From a bacterium (lineage in GTDB: Bacteria; Margulisbacteria; Marinamargulisbacteria; JAAEMD01), in contig JAAEMD010000178.1 of NCBI GenBank assembly GCA_024225875.1, positions 1 through 17,263 on the forward strand: 17,263 nt of DNA, written 5' to 3'. A model generated the notes under the pieces. It ran no database searches. It had not been told where the DNA came from and saw only the letters and a list, made by a program, of their open reading frames with translations. Within the stretch, counting starts at the first letter, position 1. Each line of letters begins with the position of its first letter. Position numbers and translations under genes: made by a program. Below, piece after piece: positions 8,640 to 15,441 of this stretch.

Positions 8640-9486
8640 GGATCTCTCCTTTAAAAACACTTTCTGCAGGACCGGTCATAACTATATGGTTATTGCTTTC
8701 CTGCCACTCGATAGATAAGGGTCCTCCTGGCAGATGAACGAGCACTTTTCGATCTAATTTGTTGTTAAGCACACCTGCTACAACAGAAGCACAGGCCCCT
8801 GTACCACAGGCAAGAGTTTTTCCTGCTCCTCTTTCCCATACTATCATTATAGCCTCATTTCGATTGACTACTTGAACAAACTCGGTGTTTATTTTTTCTG
8901 GAAACAGGCGGTTATTCTCAAATAAAGGGCCCAACTCTTCAATATTTATGGTTTTAAGGTCATTCACAAAGATTACAGCATGTGGATTCCCCATGGATAA
9001 GCAGGTAACTATATAGTTGTTTCCCTGTACCTTAATCGTTTCTGCCAGAACTATATCTGATGGCGTACCGACCATGGGTATTTTATTTCGCTCCAGTACG
9101 GGCTCCCCCATATCAACCTCAATTTCTTTTACGATGTTATCTTCTATATTTAATGCAGGGATAATAATCCCTCCCAGAGTCTCAACGGAGAAAACTTCTT
9201 TTTCAATAAGTCCTTGTTCATATACATATTTAGCAAAACATCTAATACCGTTGCCACACATTTCGGCTTCTGATCCGTCAGGGTTGAATATTCTCATTTT
9301 AAGGTCAGATCGATTTGACTCAAGTATTAATATAAGCCCGTCAGCCCCTGCGCCCAGATATCTATTACATAATTTTACTGCAAGATCAGCAGGGTTTAGA
9401 TTACTGATATTTTGATTTATTGCATCGATCAAAATATAATCATTACCTAAGCCATGCATTTTAATAAAATTTATTTTTTGACTCAC
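8632..9486 (-). CDS. dapF: Diaminopimelate epimerase
   Basis: Converts LL- to meso-diaminopimelate in the cytoplasm, feeding peptidoglycan stem peptides and lysine synthesis. The 284-residue length is standard. It starts with KMHGLGNDYILID, has the first catalytic cysteine in MCGNGIRC (Cys77) and the second in LACGTGACAS (Cys227), plus the GNPH motif (166-169) and WERGAG (217-222) that bind substrate. The start is GTG at 9486, supported by AAGAGGTG about ten bases upstream and by the family N-terminus; the next Met would cut into the KMHGLGND motif. It lies 31 bases after murA and 8 before csaB in a cell-wall precursor run. The Lys after ERGAG replaces a commonly seen Glu or Arg, but catalytic residues are intact. 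Confidence 0.96.
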   Translation of the reverse strand: MSQKINFIKMHGLGNDYILIDAINQNISNLNPADLAVKLCNRYLGAGADGLILILESNRSDLKMRIFNPDGSEAEMCGNGIRCFAKYVYEQGLIEKEVFSVETLGGIIIPALNIEDNIVKEIEVDMGEPVLERNKIPMVGTPSDIVLAETIKVQGNNYIVTCLSMGNPHAVIFVNDLKTINIEELGPLFENNRLFPEKINTEFVQVVNRNEAIMIVWERGAGKTLACGTGACASVVAGVLNNKLDRKVLVHLPGGPLSIEWQESNNHIVMTGPAESVFKGEIPI

Positions 9487-9517
9487 TTTGCACCTCTTAT
9501 TAGTTTAAGATTTTTGG

Positions 9518-10765
9518 CTAAACAAATAAAATACCACCTAGAGAACGAAGTTTTTGAGGAAGATTGTCATAACCTCTGTTCAAGTGTTTTAACCCGTATA
9601 CTGTAGTATGTCCCCGGGCTACTAAACCAGCAAGAATTAGAGCTGCTCCAGCACGTAAATCTGTTATTTTTACCTCAGCTCCGCTTAAATGCTCTGTTTC
9701 ATATACAAAGGCGTGATGGTTTTCCGTTTTGATAACAGCGCCCATACGTTTCAACTCATGTGCATGCATAAACCTGTTTTCAAAAATAGTTTCTTTTATG
9801 ACACTGGTGCCTTTTGCCGTACATAATAATGCCATTATTTGAGCCTGCATATCTGTAGGAAAACCCGGAAATGGCAGGGTTTCGATATTTACAGCGTTTA
9901 AAACGCCTTTATAAATTACACGAGTAGAGTTAATGCCCTGCTTTATTTCAAGGCCGGCTTCGATTAATTTTTGATTAAGGGGCTCAAGATGATTGTTATT
10001 GACCTTTTCCACCGTAACATCACCTTTAGTTATTGCGCCCGCAATGAGAAGTGTTCCTGCTTCAACACGATCAGGAATAACACTATACTCGATACCTTTA
10101 AGAGAACGGACTCCATATACAGTGATAATAGATGTGCCGGATCCTTTTATTTTAGCCCCTCCCTTGATAAGGGCATTAGCTAAATCTGTAATTTCAGGTT
10201 CCTGTGCGGCATTTTCAATTATTGTTTCCCCTTCTGCCAGGCATGCGGCCATCATAATATTTTCTGTTGCTCCGACAGATGGGAAGTCAAGGTATATTCT
10301 TGTACCGACTAGTTTTGCTGCTTTTAACTCGACAAAGCCATGCTCAATATTTATTGACGCACCTAAAGCTTTAAAGCCTTTTAAATGAAGATCTATTGGG
10401 CGGCTTCCTATACAGCATCCCCCTGGAAGAGGGATTTTTGCATAACCGGTTTTTGCCATAATGGGGCCTGCTACAAAAAAAGACGCTCTCATTGAAGTAA
10501 CAAGATCATAAGGTGCGATATGTTTTATTTTTTTCTGGTTCCATACTTTAACTGTATTGTTATTGTGATATTCTGCCCGCAGGCCCAGTATATTCAGTAC
10601 ACGCAGCATAATAACTATATCCTTAAGATAAGGGATATTTGTTATTGTTGACTGCCCATCCAGTAATATGCAGGAAGCCAGTATTGGCAAAGCAGCATTT
10701 TTAGAGCCGGAAGCTGTTACTGTCCCGGAAAGGGTATGTCCACCTTCAATAGTTAATTTTGGCAT
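9518..10765 (-). CDS. murA: UDP-N-acetylglucosamine 1-carboxyvinyltransferase
   Basis: First committed step of peptidoglycan synthesis: transfer of enolpyruvyl from PEP to UDP-GlcNAc in the cytoplasm. At 415 residues it matches the family. Lys22-Asn23 of the SGSKNAALP motif, Arg93 in SMRAS, the catalytic loop PGGCCIGSRPIDLH with Cys117 at the active-site position, and the C-terminal RGYDNLPQKLRSLGG end are all present. Having Cys rather than Asp at the active site predicts the ordinary fosfomycin-sensitive type. ATG 10765 follows the stop of the kinase-like gene by two bases with no strong ribosome-binding site, suggesting coupling. Upstream of dapF in the same run, so two peptidoglycan precursor steps are co-transcribed. 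Confidence 0.97.
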   Translation of the reverse strand: MPKLTIEGGHTLSGTVTASGSKNAALPILASCILLDGQSTITNIPYLKDIVIMLRVLNILGLRAEYHNNNTVKVWNQKKIKHIAPYDLVTSMRASFFVAGPIMAKTGYAKIPLPGGCCIGSRPIDLHLKGFKALGASINIEHGFVELKAAKLVGTRIYLDFPSVGATENIMMAACLAEGETIIENAAQEPEITDLANALIKGGAKIKGSGTSIITVYGVRSLKGIEYSVIPDRVEAGTLLIAGAITKGDVTVEKVNNNHLEPLNQKLIEAGLEIKQGINSTRVIYKGVLNAVNIETLPFPGFPTDMQAQIMALLCTAKGTSVIKETIFENRFMHAHELKRMGAVIKTENHHAFVYETEHLSGAEVKITDLRAGAALILAGLVARGHTTVYGLKHLNRGYDNLPQKLRSLGGILFV

Positions 10766-10767
10766 GC

Positions 10768-11322
10768 TTACATTAAGTCCAGTAAACTTATAACTTGTTC
10801 GTGAAGATATTCAGTAGAACGGTCATTAATTATTAGACTATCGCACTCTTTTAATGCTTCTAATATATTTTGACCGGCACTTTTTCCCAGATTTTCTCTT
10901 TCATCATGTTTTTTAAATGTTTCAAAGTCTATATTATCAGTATCTTTTTTTCTTTTTTTTATTCGTTCGTAGCGAATTTCAACAGGAGCATCTATTCCTA
11001 TAAATTTGATATTTTTTGTTTTTAAAAACGCCACTTCTTTAATGTGCCGTATACTATCAAATACTGCAAGGTTTTTTTCTTCCTTTGCTGCTTTGGCATA
11101 AACTTCTTTTGCCAGGATATTATCTCCAAGCCTTGATTTTAACATAGTACCAATATGAACCAGGTTATCCCTGTTGGGTTCTAAATTCTTTTTGACAGCC
11201 TCTGCTCTTACTATGTCGGATAATGAATATATAGAAAAGCCTCTAGTACTTAAAAAATTACATATTTCGGTTTTTCCAGCTCCGTTTGTGCCAATAACTC
11301 CAATATATATATTTTTTTTCAT
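10768..11322 (-). CDS. P-loop nucleotide kinase-like protein (dephospho-CoA kinase / dNMP kinase-like)
   Basis: A 184-residue P-loop protein with Walker A GTNGAGKT (11-18), then SLSDIVRAEAVKKNLEPNRDNL-type helices, a central FDSIRHIKEV block (about 88-97), IGIDAPVEIRYERIKKR (lid-type Arg-rich helix, about 108-124) and a final LIINDRSTEYL strand. This pattern is that of the AAA_18-like group that includes dephospho-CoA kinase-like proteins and the kinase-like N-domain of some dCMP deaminases. The phosphorylated substrate is not evident; it need not be the true CoaE. ATG 11322 has an AAAGGA site upstream. It sits between ilvC and murA, two bases before murA, with a hairpin between it and ilvC. 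The very A-rich start (ATG followed by AAA codons) is a possible slippage site. Confidence 0.75.
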   Translation of the reverse strand: MKKNIYIGVIGTNGAGKTEICNFLSTRGFSIYSLSDIVRAEAVKKNLEPNRDNLVHIGTMLKSRLGDNILAKEVYAKAAKEEKNLAVFDSIRHIKEVAFLKTKNIKFIGIDAPVEIRYERIKKRKKDTDNIDFETFKKHDERENLGKSAGQNILEALKECDSLIINDRSTEYLHEQVISLLDLM

Positions 11323-11338
11323 AAAGATCCTTTCTGAC

Positions 11339-11371
11339 GGCTAACTATATTTTATAATAATATAGTTAGCC
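11339..11371 (-). other. Perfect 13-base-pair stem-loop between ilvC and the kinase-like gene
   Basis: GGCTAACTATATT and its exact reverse complement flank a seven-base loop. On the minus-strand transcript the stem begins about 20 bases after the ilvC stop and ends 16 bases before the next ATG, leaving that gene's ribosome-binding site free. No run of U follows, so it is not a classic rho-independent terminator. A processing or mRNA-stability hairpin that lets ilvC be expressed at a different level from the wall genes is a reasonable inference. Confidence 0.6.
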
Positions 11372-11391
11372 AGGGCAATTAATTCTGAATA

Positions 11392-12387
11392 TTACTTTGT
11401 TTTTAACCAGGACATCATGGCTCTTAACTCTTTACCAACCTTCTCTACAGGGTGTTTTGACAGTTCTTCACGTGCTTTATTGAACTCAGGCCTGTTGGTT
11501 TTGTTTTCTTTAAGCCAGTCTGAAGCAAATTTACCGGATTTGATATTATCCAGAACCTTTTTCATTGTTTGTTTTGTTTCATCTGTAATTATTTTCTTTC
11601 CGGTTACATACTCACCGTATTCTGCAGTGTCTGAAATTGAGTAGTTCATCCAGGCAATCCCATCCTCGAATATCATATCAGTAATCAGCTTTACTTCATG
11701 CAGGCACTCGAAATAAGCTACTTCAGGCTGATATCCAGCTTCTATTAATGTCTCAAACCCTTTTTTTATAAGCTCAACTAAACCACCACATAAGACAACC
11801 TGTTCTCCAAATAAATCTGTTTCAGTTTCTTCAGCAAAAGTTGTTTCTATAACTCCGCCGCGAGTGCCACCAATACCTTTTGCATACGCCAGTCCTGTAT
11901 CAAAAGCACTACCTGAAGCATCCTGTTCGATAGCTATTAAACAAGGAACACCTTTGCCTTCAACATACTGTCTTCTAACCAGATGGCCAGGACCCTTGGG
12001 GGCAATCATAACAACATTTATATCTGCTGGAGGCTTTATTATTTCAAACCTGATGTTAAAGCCGTGAGAAAAGCCAAGTGTTATTCCTGGTTTTAGATTT
12101 GGTGCGATTTCTTTTTCATAAACAGCAGCCTGCAATTCATCAGGCAGCAGTACCTGTATCCAGTCGACCCCCTTAACAGCTTCGGAAGTTATTTTTGGCT
12201 GCCATCCATCGTCAATGGCTTTTTGCCAGTTGGGAGACCCTTCTCTTTCTGCAACAATTACGTTAACACCGCTGTCTCTTAAGTTCTGGGCATGAGCATG
12301 TCCCTGACTTCCGTAACCGATAATACAGATAGTTTTGTCTTTTAATAAATCCAGATTTGCATTTTCATCATAATGTATTTTTGCCAT
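11392..12387 (-). CDS. ilvC: Ketol-acid reductoisomerase (NADP-type, class I)
   Basis: Second common step of valine, leucine and isoleucine synthesis: Mg-dependent alkyl migration and NADPH reduction of acetolactate or acetohydroxybutyrate. The 331 residues match the short class I enzyme. The Rossmann motif GYGSQGHAHAQNL (24-36), cofactor loop REGSPNW (48-54), GFSHGF with His108, APKGPGHLVR with Lys131, the metal ligands Asp191 and Glu195 in ETDLFGE, Glu227 and Glu231 in ECLHE, and Ser252 in ISDTAEYG are all in place. ATG 12387 has a CAGGAGA site about eight bases upstream. It heads the minus-strand run and is separated from the next gene by 69 bases with a hairpin. No ilvB or ilvN is near, so the pathway genes are split. 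A 19-codon leader-like frame precedes it. Confidence 0.97.
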   Translation of the reverse strand: MAKIHYDENANLDLLKDKTICIIGYGSQGHAHAQNLRDSGVNVIVAEREGSPNWQKAIDDGWQPKITSEAVKGVDWIQVLLPDELQAAVYEKEIAPNLKPGITLGFSHGFNIRFEIIKPPADINVVMIAPKGPGHLVRRQYVEGKGVPCLIAIEQDASGSAFDTGLAYAKGIGGTRGGVIETTFAEETETDLFGEQVVLCGGLVELIKKGFETLIEAGYQPEVAYFECLHEVKLITDMIFEDGIAWMNYSISDTAEYGEYVTGKKIITDETKQTMKKVLDNIKSGKFASDWLKENKTNRPEFNKAREELSKHPVEKVGKELRAMMSWLKTK

Positions 12388-12388
12388 T

Positions 12389-12448
12389 TTAAATCTCCTG
12401 TCTATTTTTTGTGACCTGTAAGTTTTTTAATATCAACGAATATAACAT
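12389..12448 (-). CDS. Candidate 19-residue leader peptide upstream of ilvC (weak)
   Basis: A minus-strand frame from ATG 12448 to TAA (12391-12389) encodes MLYSLILKNLQVTKNRQEI and ends one base before the ilvC ATG. Seven of 19 residues are Leu, Ile or Val, mostly in the first ten. Its codons cover the ilvC ribosome-binding site, so its translation would affect ilvC initiation. There is no ribosome-binding site before its own ATG, and no attenuator hairpin with a U-tract lies between it and ilvC. A 20-codon frame can occur by chance in AT-rich DNA. Confidence 0.2.
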   Translation of the reverse strand: MLYSLILKNLQVTKNRQEI

Positions 12449-12511
12449 AATAAATAGCCGATGTTTTTTAAATTTTGTTAGTACATTACTTTTTACTTTG
12501 TAAAATATTTA

Positions 12512-12628
12512 TATAGCTGATCCAAAATAAAATATCCGACACATAAAGTTTTCAAATGACTTCGTTAATGTACGCCAGTACACAGCACTCAGGCATTTAA
12601 ACGGACACTTCAATTTGTACCAGCTATA
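12512..12628. repeat. 117-base imperfect inverted repeat (possible miniature element or REP-like palindrome)
   Basis: Outer arms 12512-12538 and 12602-12628 match as reverse complements at 21 of 27 positions, starting with TATAGCTG/CAGCTATA; four of the six mismatches are transitions that become G-U pairs in the minus-strand RNA. Further in, AAATG/CATTT (12554-12558, 12594-12598) and a central TGTAC-GCCA-GTACA palindrome (12569-12582) continue the symmetry. It contains no gene. It lies in the 368-base divergent region between ilvC and the GT9 gene, which otherwise holds the ilvC leader region and the GT9 promoter. No transposase or obvious target duplication is seen. Confidence 0.6.
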
Positions 12629-12717
12629 ACTCACAGGAACTATTTGGCTGTTACATCATTTTAATTTTTAAAAACTCAAGAAGATTATATCGGAAAACAG
12701 TCTTATATGTCACCATT

Positions 12718-12746
12718 TTGGCAATTTAGCCAGGAACAAGTATAAT
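12718..12746 (+). promoter_or_regulatory. Sigma70-type promoter abutting the GT9 gene start
   Basis: TTGGCA (12718-12723), a 17-base spacer and a consensus TATAAT (12741-12746) form a near-ideal sigma70 promoter. The ATG of the GT9 gene is at 12756, only nine bases after the -10, so the expected start site falls about two or three bases before it: a leaderless or almost leaderless transcript. The TTG at 12747 would lie upstream of the start site and so is not the start codon if this promoter is used. A short TGGC/GCCA repeat overlaps the -35 region. Confidence 0.6.
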
Positions 12747-12755
12747 TTGAGGGTT

Positions 12756-14201
12756 ATGCAGATACCAGTAAAGAAAGTAAACAAGATATTAGTAGTCCGG
12801 CCTGATGCCATTGGAGATATGGTCTTGACTTTACCATGTGTCAGGATGATCAAAAAGCAATACCCTGAAGCGCAGGTTTCAGTTTTAGCTTCTCCGTACA
12901 ATGCACAAATTATAAAAAATGAAGAGTACATAGATGAGATTATTTATGACTGGTTTAAGACAGACAGGGTTAAAGGCACTGTTGATTTTATTAAGTACAT
13001 TTTTTTTATTAGAAGACAAAAGTTTGATGTTGTTATTCACTACTACTCTGAAACTCCTCAGGTGTGGCTGACATTTTTTGCTGGTATAAAGTATCAAATT
13101 GGAGATAAAGCTAAAATTGGTCTCTGGCCTGTTTTTCGAAAATATGGGGTCTTCTTAAAAACATTTGATCAGACTAAGCATGTTGTTGAATATAATTTTC
13201 AGCTGCTCAAATCACTGGGTATCGAGCTTAATGAATATATAAAACTGGAGATAAACCCTGGTCAGGAAAATAAAGAACGAGGCAGGGAAATTCTAAAAGA
13301 AGGTGGGCGTAGAGCAGGTGTTCCTCTTGTTGGAATTCAGGTTGGAGTAGGGTTTGGCAATAAAACGATCAGTCCAGAAAAATTTGCAGCTTTTATTGAA
13401 GCTTTACGGAAAGAAATAGATGTGGATATTTGTCTTACCGGACATTCAAAAAAAGAACATCTTGCCAGAGATATCATAAAAAATAAATTGAAAATGCCAA
13501 TAATAGATCTAGTAGGAAAAACTACCCTCCCGGAGCTTATGGGGGTTCTAGCTCAATATGACCTTTATGCTGGTGTAGATACAGGCCCTTTTCATCTGGC
13601 AGCAGCACTGGGCGTTCCTCAGCTGGCAATTTTTCCAACAAGAAAGGTTAAGCCAACCAGGTGGGCTCCATGGAGAAACAGACATCTTATTGTAAGAGAA
13701 AGCAGGTACTGCAAATTTTATTGTCCTCATGAAGGATGCCGGATGACTGTCTGTTCAGATAAAATTGATGTTGATGGGATGGTTGAAAAAGCAAAAAGAA
13801 TTCTTAATGGAGAAGGGTTTGTGAACTCCAGAAATCAGCTTGTTTACTGGTTTCAGAATAGTATGAATATTATGATTCTGTATGATAAAAAAACAGAGAA
13901 AAAAGCAAAAGAATATTTTAGCACCCTTAGTAAAAACAATTTTTATGTAGACCTTGCTTTGGTTAATGATAAAAAAATATATAACAGACTGATTGAAAAA
14001 GACATTAATATTATTCATAATATTTCCGGTAAAAGAAAACTGTATTTGCTTTTTTTAAGATTGATCGTATCATTAAAACTATTTAACCCTCCTCTGATTG
14101 TTTATGGACAGGTAGTGGAAAAAACAAAAGAGAAAATAGTAATGAAGTATAAAGAATGTTTTGAAAATATGTTTTTTAGTGTTAATAAAAGGGTAAGGTG
14201 A
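12756..14201 (+). CDS. Glycosyltransferase family 9 (heptosyltransferase-type) with C-terminal extension
   Basis: A GT-B enzyme of the ADP-heptose:LPS heptosyltransferase family; likely adds a sugar to LPS core or another envelope glycan at the cytoplasmic face. Of 481 residues, about 1-354 form the GT9 part: KILVVRPDAIGDMVLTLP (10-27), GIQVGVGFGNKTISPEKF (193-210), CLTGHSKKE (226-234), the donor-site YAGVDTGPFHLAAALGVPQLAIF (271-293) and a four-Cys segment (319, 323, 328, 333). Residues 355-481 are an extra segment with Rossmann-like strand-helix pattern (MNIMILYDKK, NNFYVDLALV, INIIHNISG, PPLIVYGQV) not usual in the family. ATG 12756 is preferred over TTG 12747 because of the promoter position. 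The GT4 gene follows nine bases after the stop. The sugar donor and acceptor cannot be told. Confidence 0.88.
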   Translation: MQIPVKKVNKILVVRPDAIGDMVLTLPCVRMIKKQYPEAQVSVLASPYNAQIIKNEEYIDEIIYDWFKTDRVKGTVDFIKYIFFIRRQKFDVVIHYYSETPQVWLTFFAGIKYQIGDKAKIGLWPVFRKYGVFLKTFDQTKHVVEYNFQLLKSLGIELNEYIKLEINPGQENKERGREILKEGGRRAGVPLVGIQVGVGFGNKTISPEKFAAFIEALRKEIDVDICLTGHSKKEHLARDIIKNKLKMPIIDLVGKTTLPELMGVLAQYDLYAGVDTGPFHLAAALGVPQLAIFPTRKVKPTRWAPWRNRHLIVRESRYCKFYCPHEGCRMTVCSDKIDVDGMVEKAKRILNGEGFVNSRNQLVYWFQNSMNIMILYDKKTEKKAKEYFSTLSKNNFYVDLALVNDKKIYNRLIEKDINIIHNISGKRKLYLLFLRLIVSLKLFNPPLIVYGQVVEKTKEKIVMKYKECFENMFFSVNKRVR

Positions 14202-14210
14202 ATAACTTCA

Positions 14211-15329
14211 ATGAAAACCATACTGTTCTTTAGCCCGACCGGCCATATAGGTGGTGCAGAGAGAAATTTGATTAATATGTGCAGATATTTGCCTGAAGAT
14301 AAATATCGCTGCGTAGTTGTTTTGCCGGAAGAAGGAGAGCTTCCTTCTGTTTTATCAGAGGCTGGAGCTGAACTTATTTACCTAAAAGCAGCCTTATTGC
14401 AGTCAGGTCAAATTTTTAAGGTGCTGGCAGGCTGTTTTTCTCTCAGGAGAAAACTAAGCAGATCTAATATTAAAGTTGATATAGTACATACTAACTCAAT
14501 TTTTTCACTTTATATACCAGTATATTTTGGCAGGATTTTTAAAAAACCAGTTTTTATTCACTGGGCTGATTTTGATGTCAGAAAAGGCGACAGACATCTG
14601 GTCAATATCTTTTCGGACAAGATAACAATTTTTGCGGTCTCTAAGAGCATTGAAAAATGTTTGATTGATAATGGCATTAAAAAACATATTATAAGACAGC
14701 TTTATTATGGTAATGAAGAACCTGTTTTGATAAATGATAATAAAAGTATAAATGAATTCAGGGCTGAATATAAGATAAAAGATAAGGATGTTATTTTTGC
14801 TGTTACAGGCAGGATTGATGAGTGGAAGGGACATAAGTATGCACTTAAAGCTTTGGCCAGGTTGAAAAAATATGATGTGAAACTATTTATTCTGGGGTCG
14901 TATCATCTGGTGAAAAATCCTGATTTAAAAAATGAAATGGAAGAAATTATAAAAGAAAATGATCTTGAAAAGCAGGTGATCTTTACAGGCCATATCAATG
15001 ACCCTTTGAAAATTATGCAGTATTTTGATGTTATTTTAGCACCTTCATATTATGAACCTTTTGGCCTTGTTGCAACAGAAGCGATGAGCCTGGGAAAACC
15101 GGTTATCGCAAGTAATGCAGGTGGTTTTAGAGAGAGTGTAGACGATGGTATAAGTGGATTTCTTGTTCCGCCAGAAGAGGTAGATGGCCTGGCTGATAAG
15201 ATGAAGTTTTTATTGAAAAATACAGATCTTAGAAAAAGTATGGGTAAATCAGCATATAAAAGATATAAAGATAAATTCTCTATGTCAATTTTTATTAATA
15301 AACTGGGTTCTTTTTATGAGGGCTGTTAA
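14211..15329 (+). CDS. Glycosyltransferase family 4 (GT-B)
   Basis: A retaining glycosyltransferase of 372 residues, likely building an LPS, O-antigen or capsule chain from a nucleotide sugar in the cytoplasm. Seen: N-domain GHIGGAERNL (11-20), IVHTNSIFSLY (91-101), the linker FAVTGRIDEWKGHKYALKA (196-214) starting the C-domain, IFTGHINDP (257-265) and the donor-binding EPFGLVATE with the E-x7-E pair Glu282/Glu290, followed by GKPVIASNAGGFRE (295-308) and GFLVPP (316-321). ATG 14211 has AGGTG about 12 bases upstream and lies nine bases after the GT9 stop, so the two are co-transcribed. It shows no signal peptide or membrane segment, as expected for the family. Donor and acceptor are unknown. 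Confidence 0.92.
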   Translation: MKTILFFSPTGHIGGAERNLINMCRYLPEDKYRCVVVLPEEGELPSVLSEAGAELIYLKAALLQSGQIFKVLAGCFSLRRKLSRSNIKVDIVHTNSIFSLYIPVYFGRIFKKPVFIHWADFDVRKGDRHLVNIFSDKITIFAVSKSIEKCLIDNGIKKHIIRQLYYGNEEPVLINDNKSINEFRAEYKIKDKDVIFAVTGRIDEWKGHKYALKALARLKKYDVKLFILGSYHLVKNPDLKNEMEEIIKENDLEKQVIFTGHINDPLKIMQYFDVILAPSYYEPFGLVATEAMSLGKPVIASNAGGFRESVDDGISGFLVPPEEVDGLADKMKFLLKNTDLRKSMGKSAYKRYKDKFSMSIFINKLGSFYEGC

Positions 15330-15359
15330 AGTTATGGTTCTGGCCTGGAATTTTATAGC

Positions 15360-15380
15360 AATATTCAAGTGCAGAATATT
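15360..15380. repeat. Short perfect inverted repeat between the GT4 and collar genes
   Basis: AATATTC and GAATATT (15360-15366 and 15374-15380) with a seven-base spacer. It lies about 30 bases after the GT4 stop and 20 bases before a possible promoter for the collar genes. It could be an operator or a weak hairpin; it is AT-rich with no U-tract, so a poor terminator. Confidence 0.35.
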
Positions 15381-15399
15381 ATCACTTCAACCCCTGTCC

Positions 15400-15429
15400 T
15401 TGATTCGATGTCAACTTCCTTGATATACT
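15400..15429 (+). promoter_or_regulatory. Possible promoter abutting the first collar gene
   Basis: TTGATT (15400-15405), an 18-base spacer and TATACT (15424-15429) resemble a sigma70 promoter. The ATG at 15442 is 12 bases after the -10, so only a very short leader would be made, and no ribosome-binding site is visible. This mirrors the GT9 promoter: both -10 boxes read on as TATA[A/C]TTTG. The hexamers are individually weaker here. Confidence 0.4.
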
Positions 15430-15441
15430 TTGGTTAAAATC

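Noticed and set aside
9017..10388. Plus-strand open frames of 70-132 residues opposite dapF and murA
   Set aside because: They lie wholly inside well-supported dapF and murA, have no recognisable motifs and are antisense shadows.
11339..11371. Rho-independent terminator after ilvC
   Set aside because: The stem is strong but no U-run follows on the minus strand, and the downstream gene is close and co-directional.
12388..12511. Promoter for ilvC
   Set aside because: Several AT-rich hexamer pairs (for example TTTAAA-N17-TATGTT on the minus strand) match only weakly, so none was called.
12747..12755. TTG start for the GT9 gene
   Set aside because: It touches the -10 box of a near-consensus promoter, so it would probably not be in the transcript; ATG 12756 is preferred.
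14505..14834. 109-residue minus-strand frame opposite the GT4 gene
   Set aside because: Fully within a clear GT4 coding region, with no ribosome-binding site or homology pattern.
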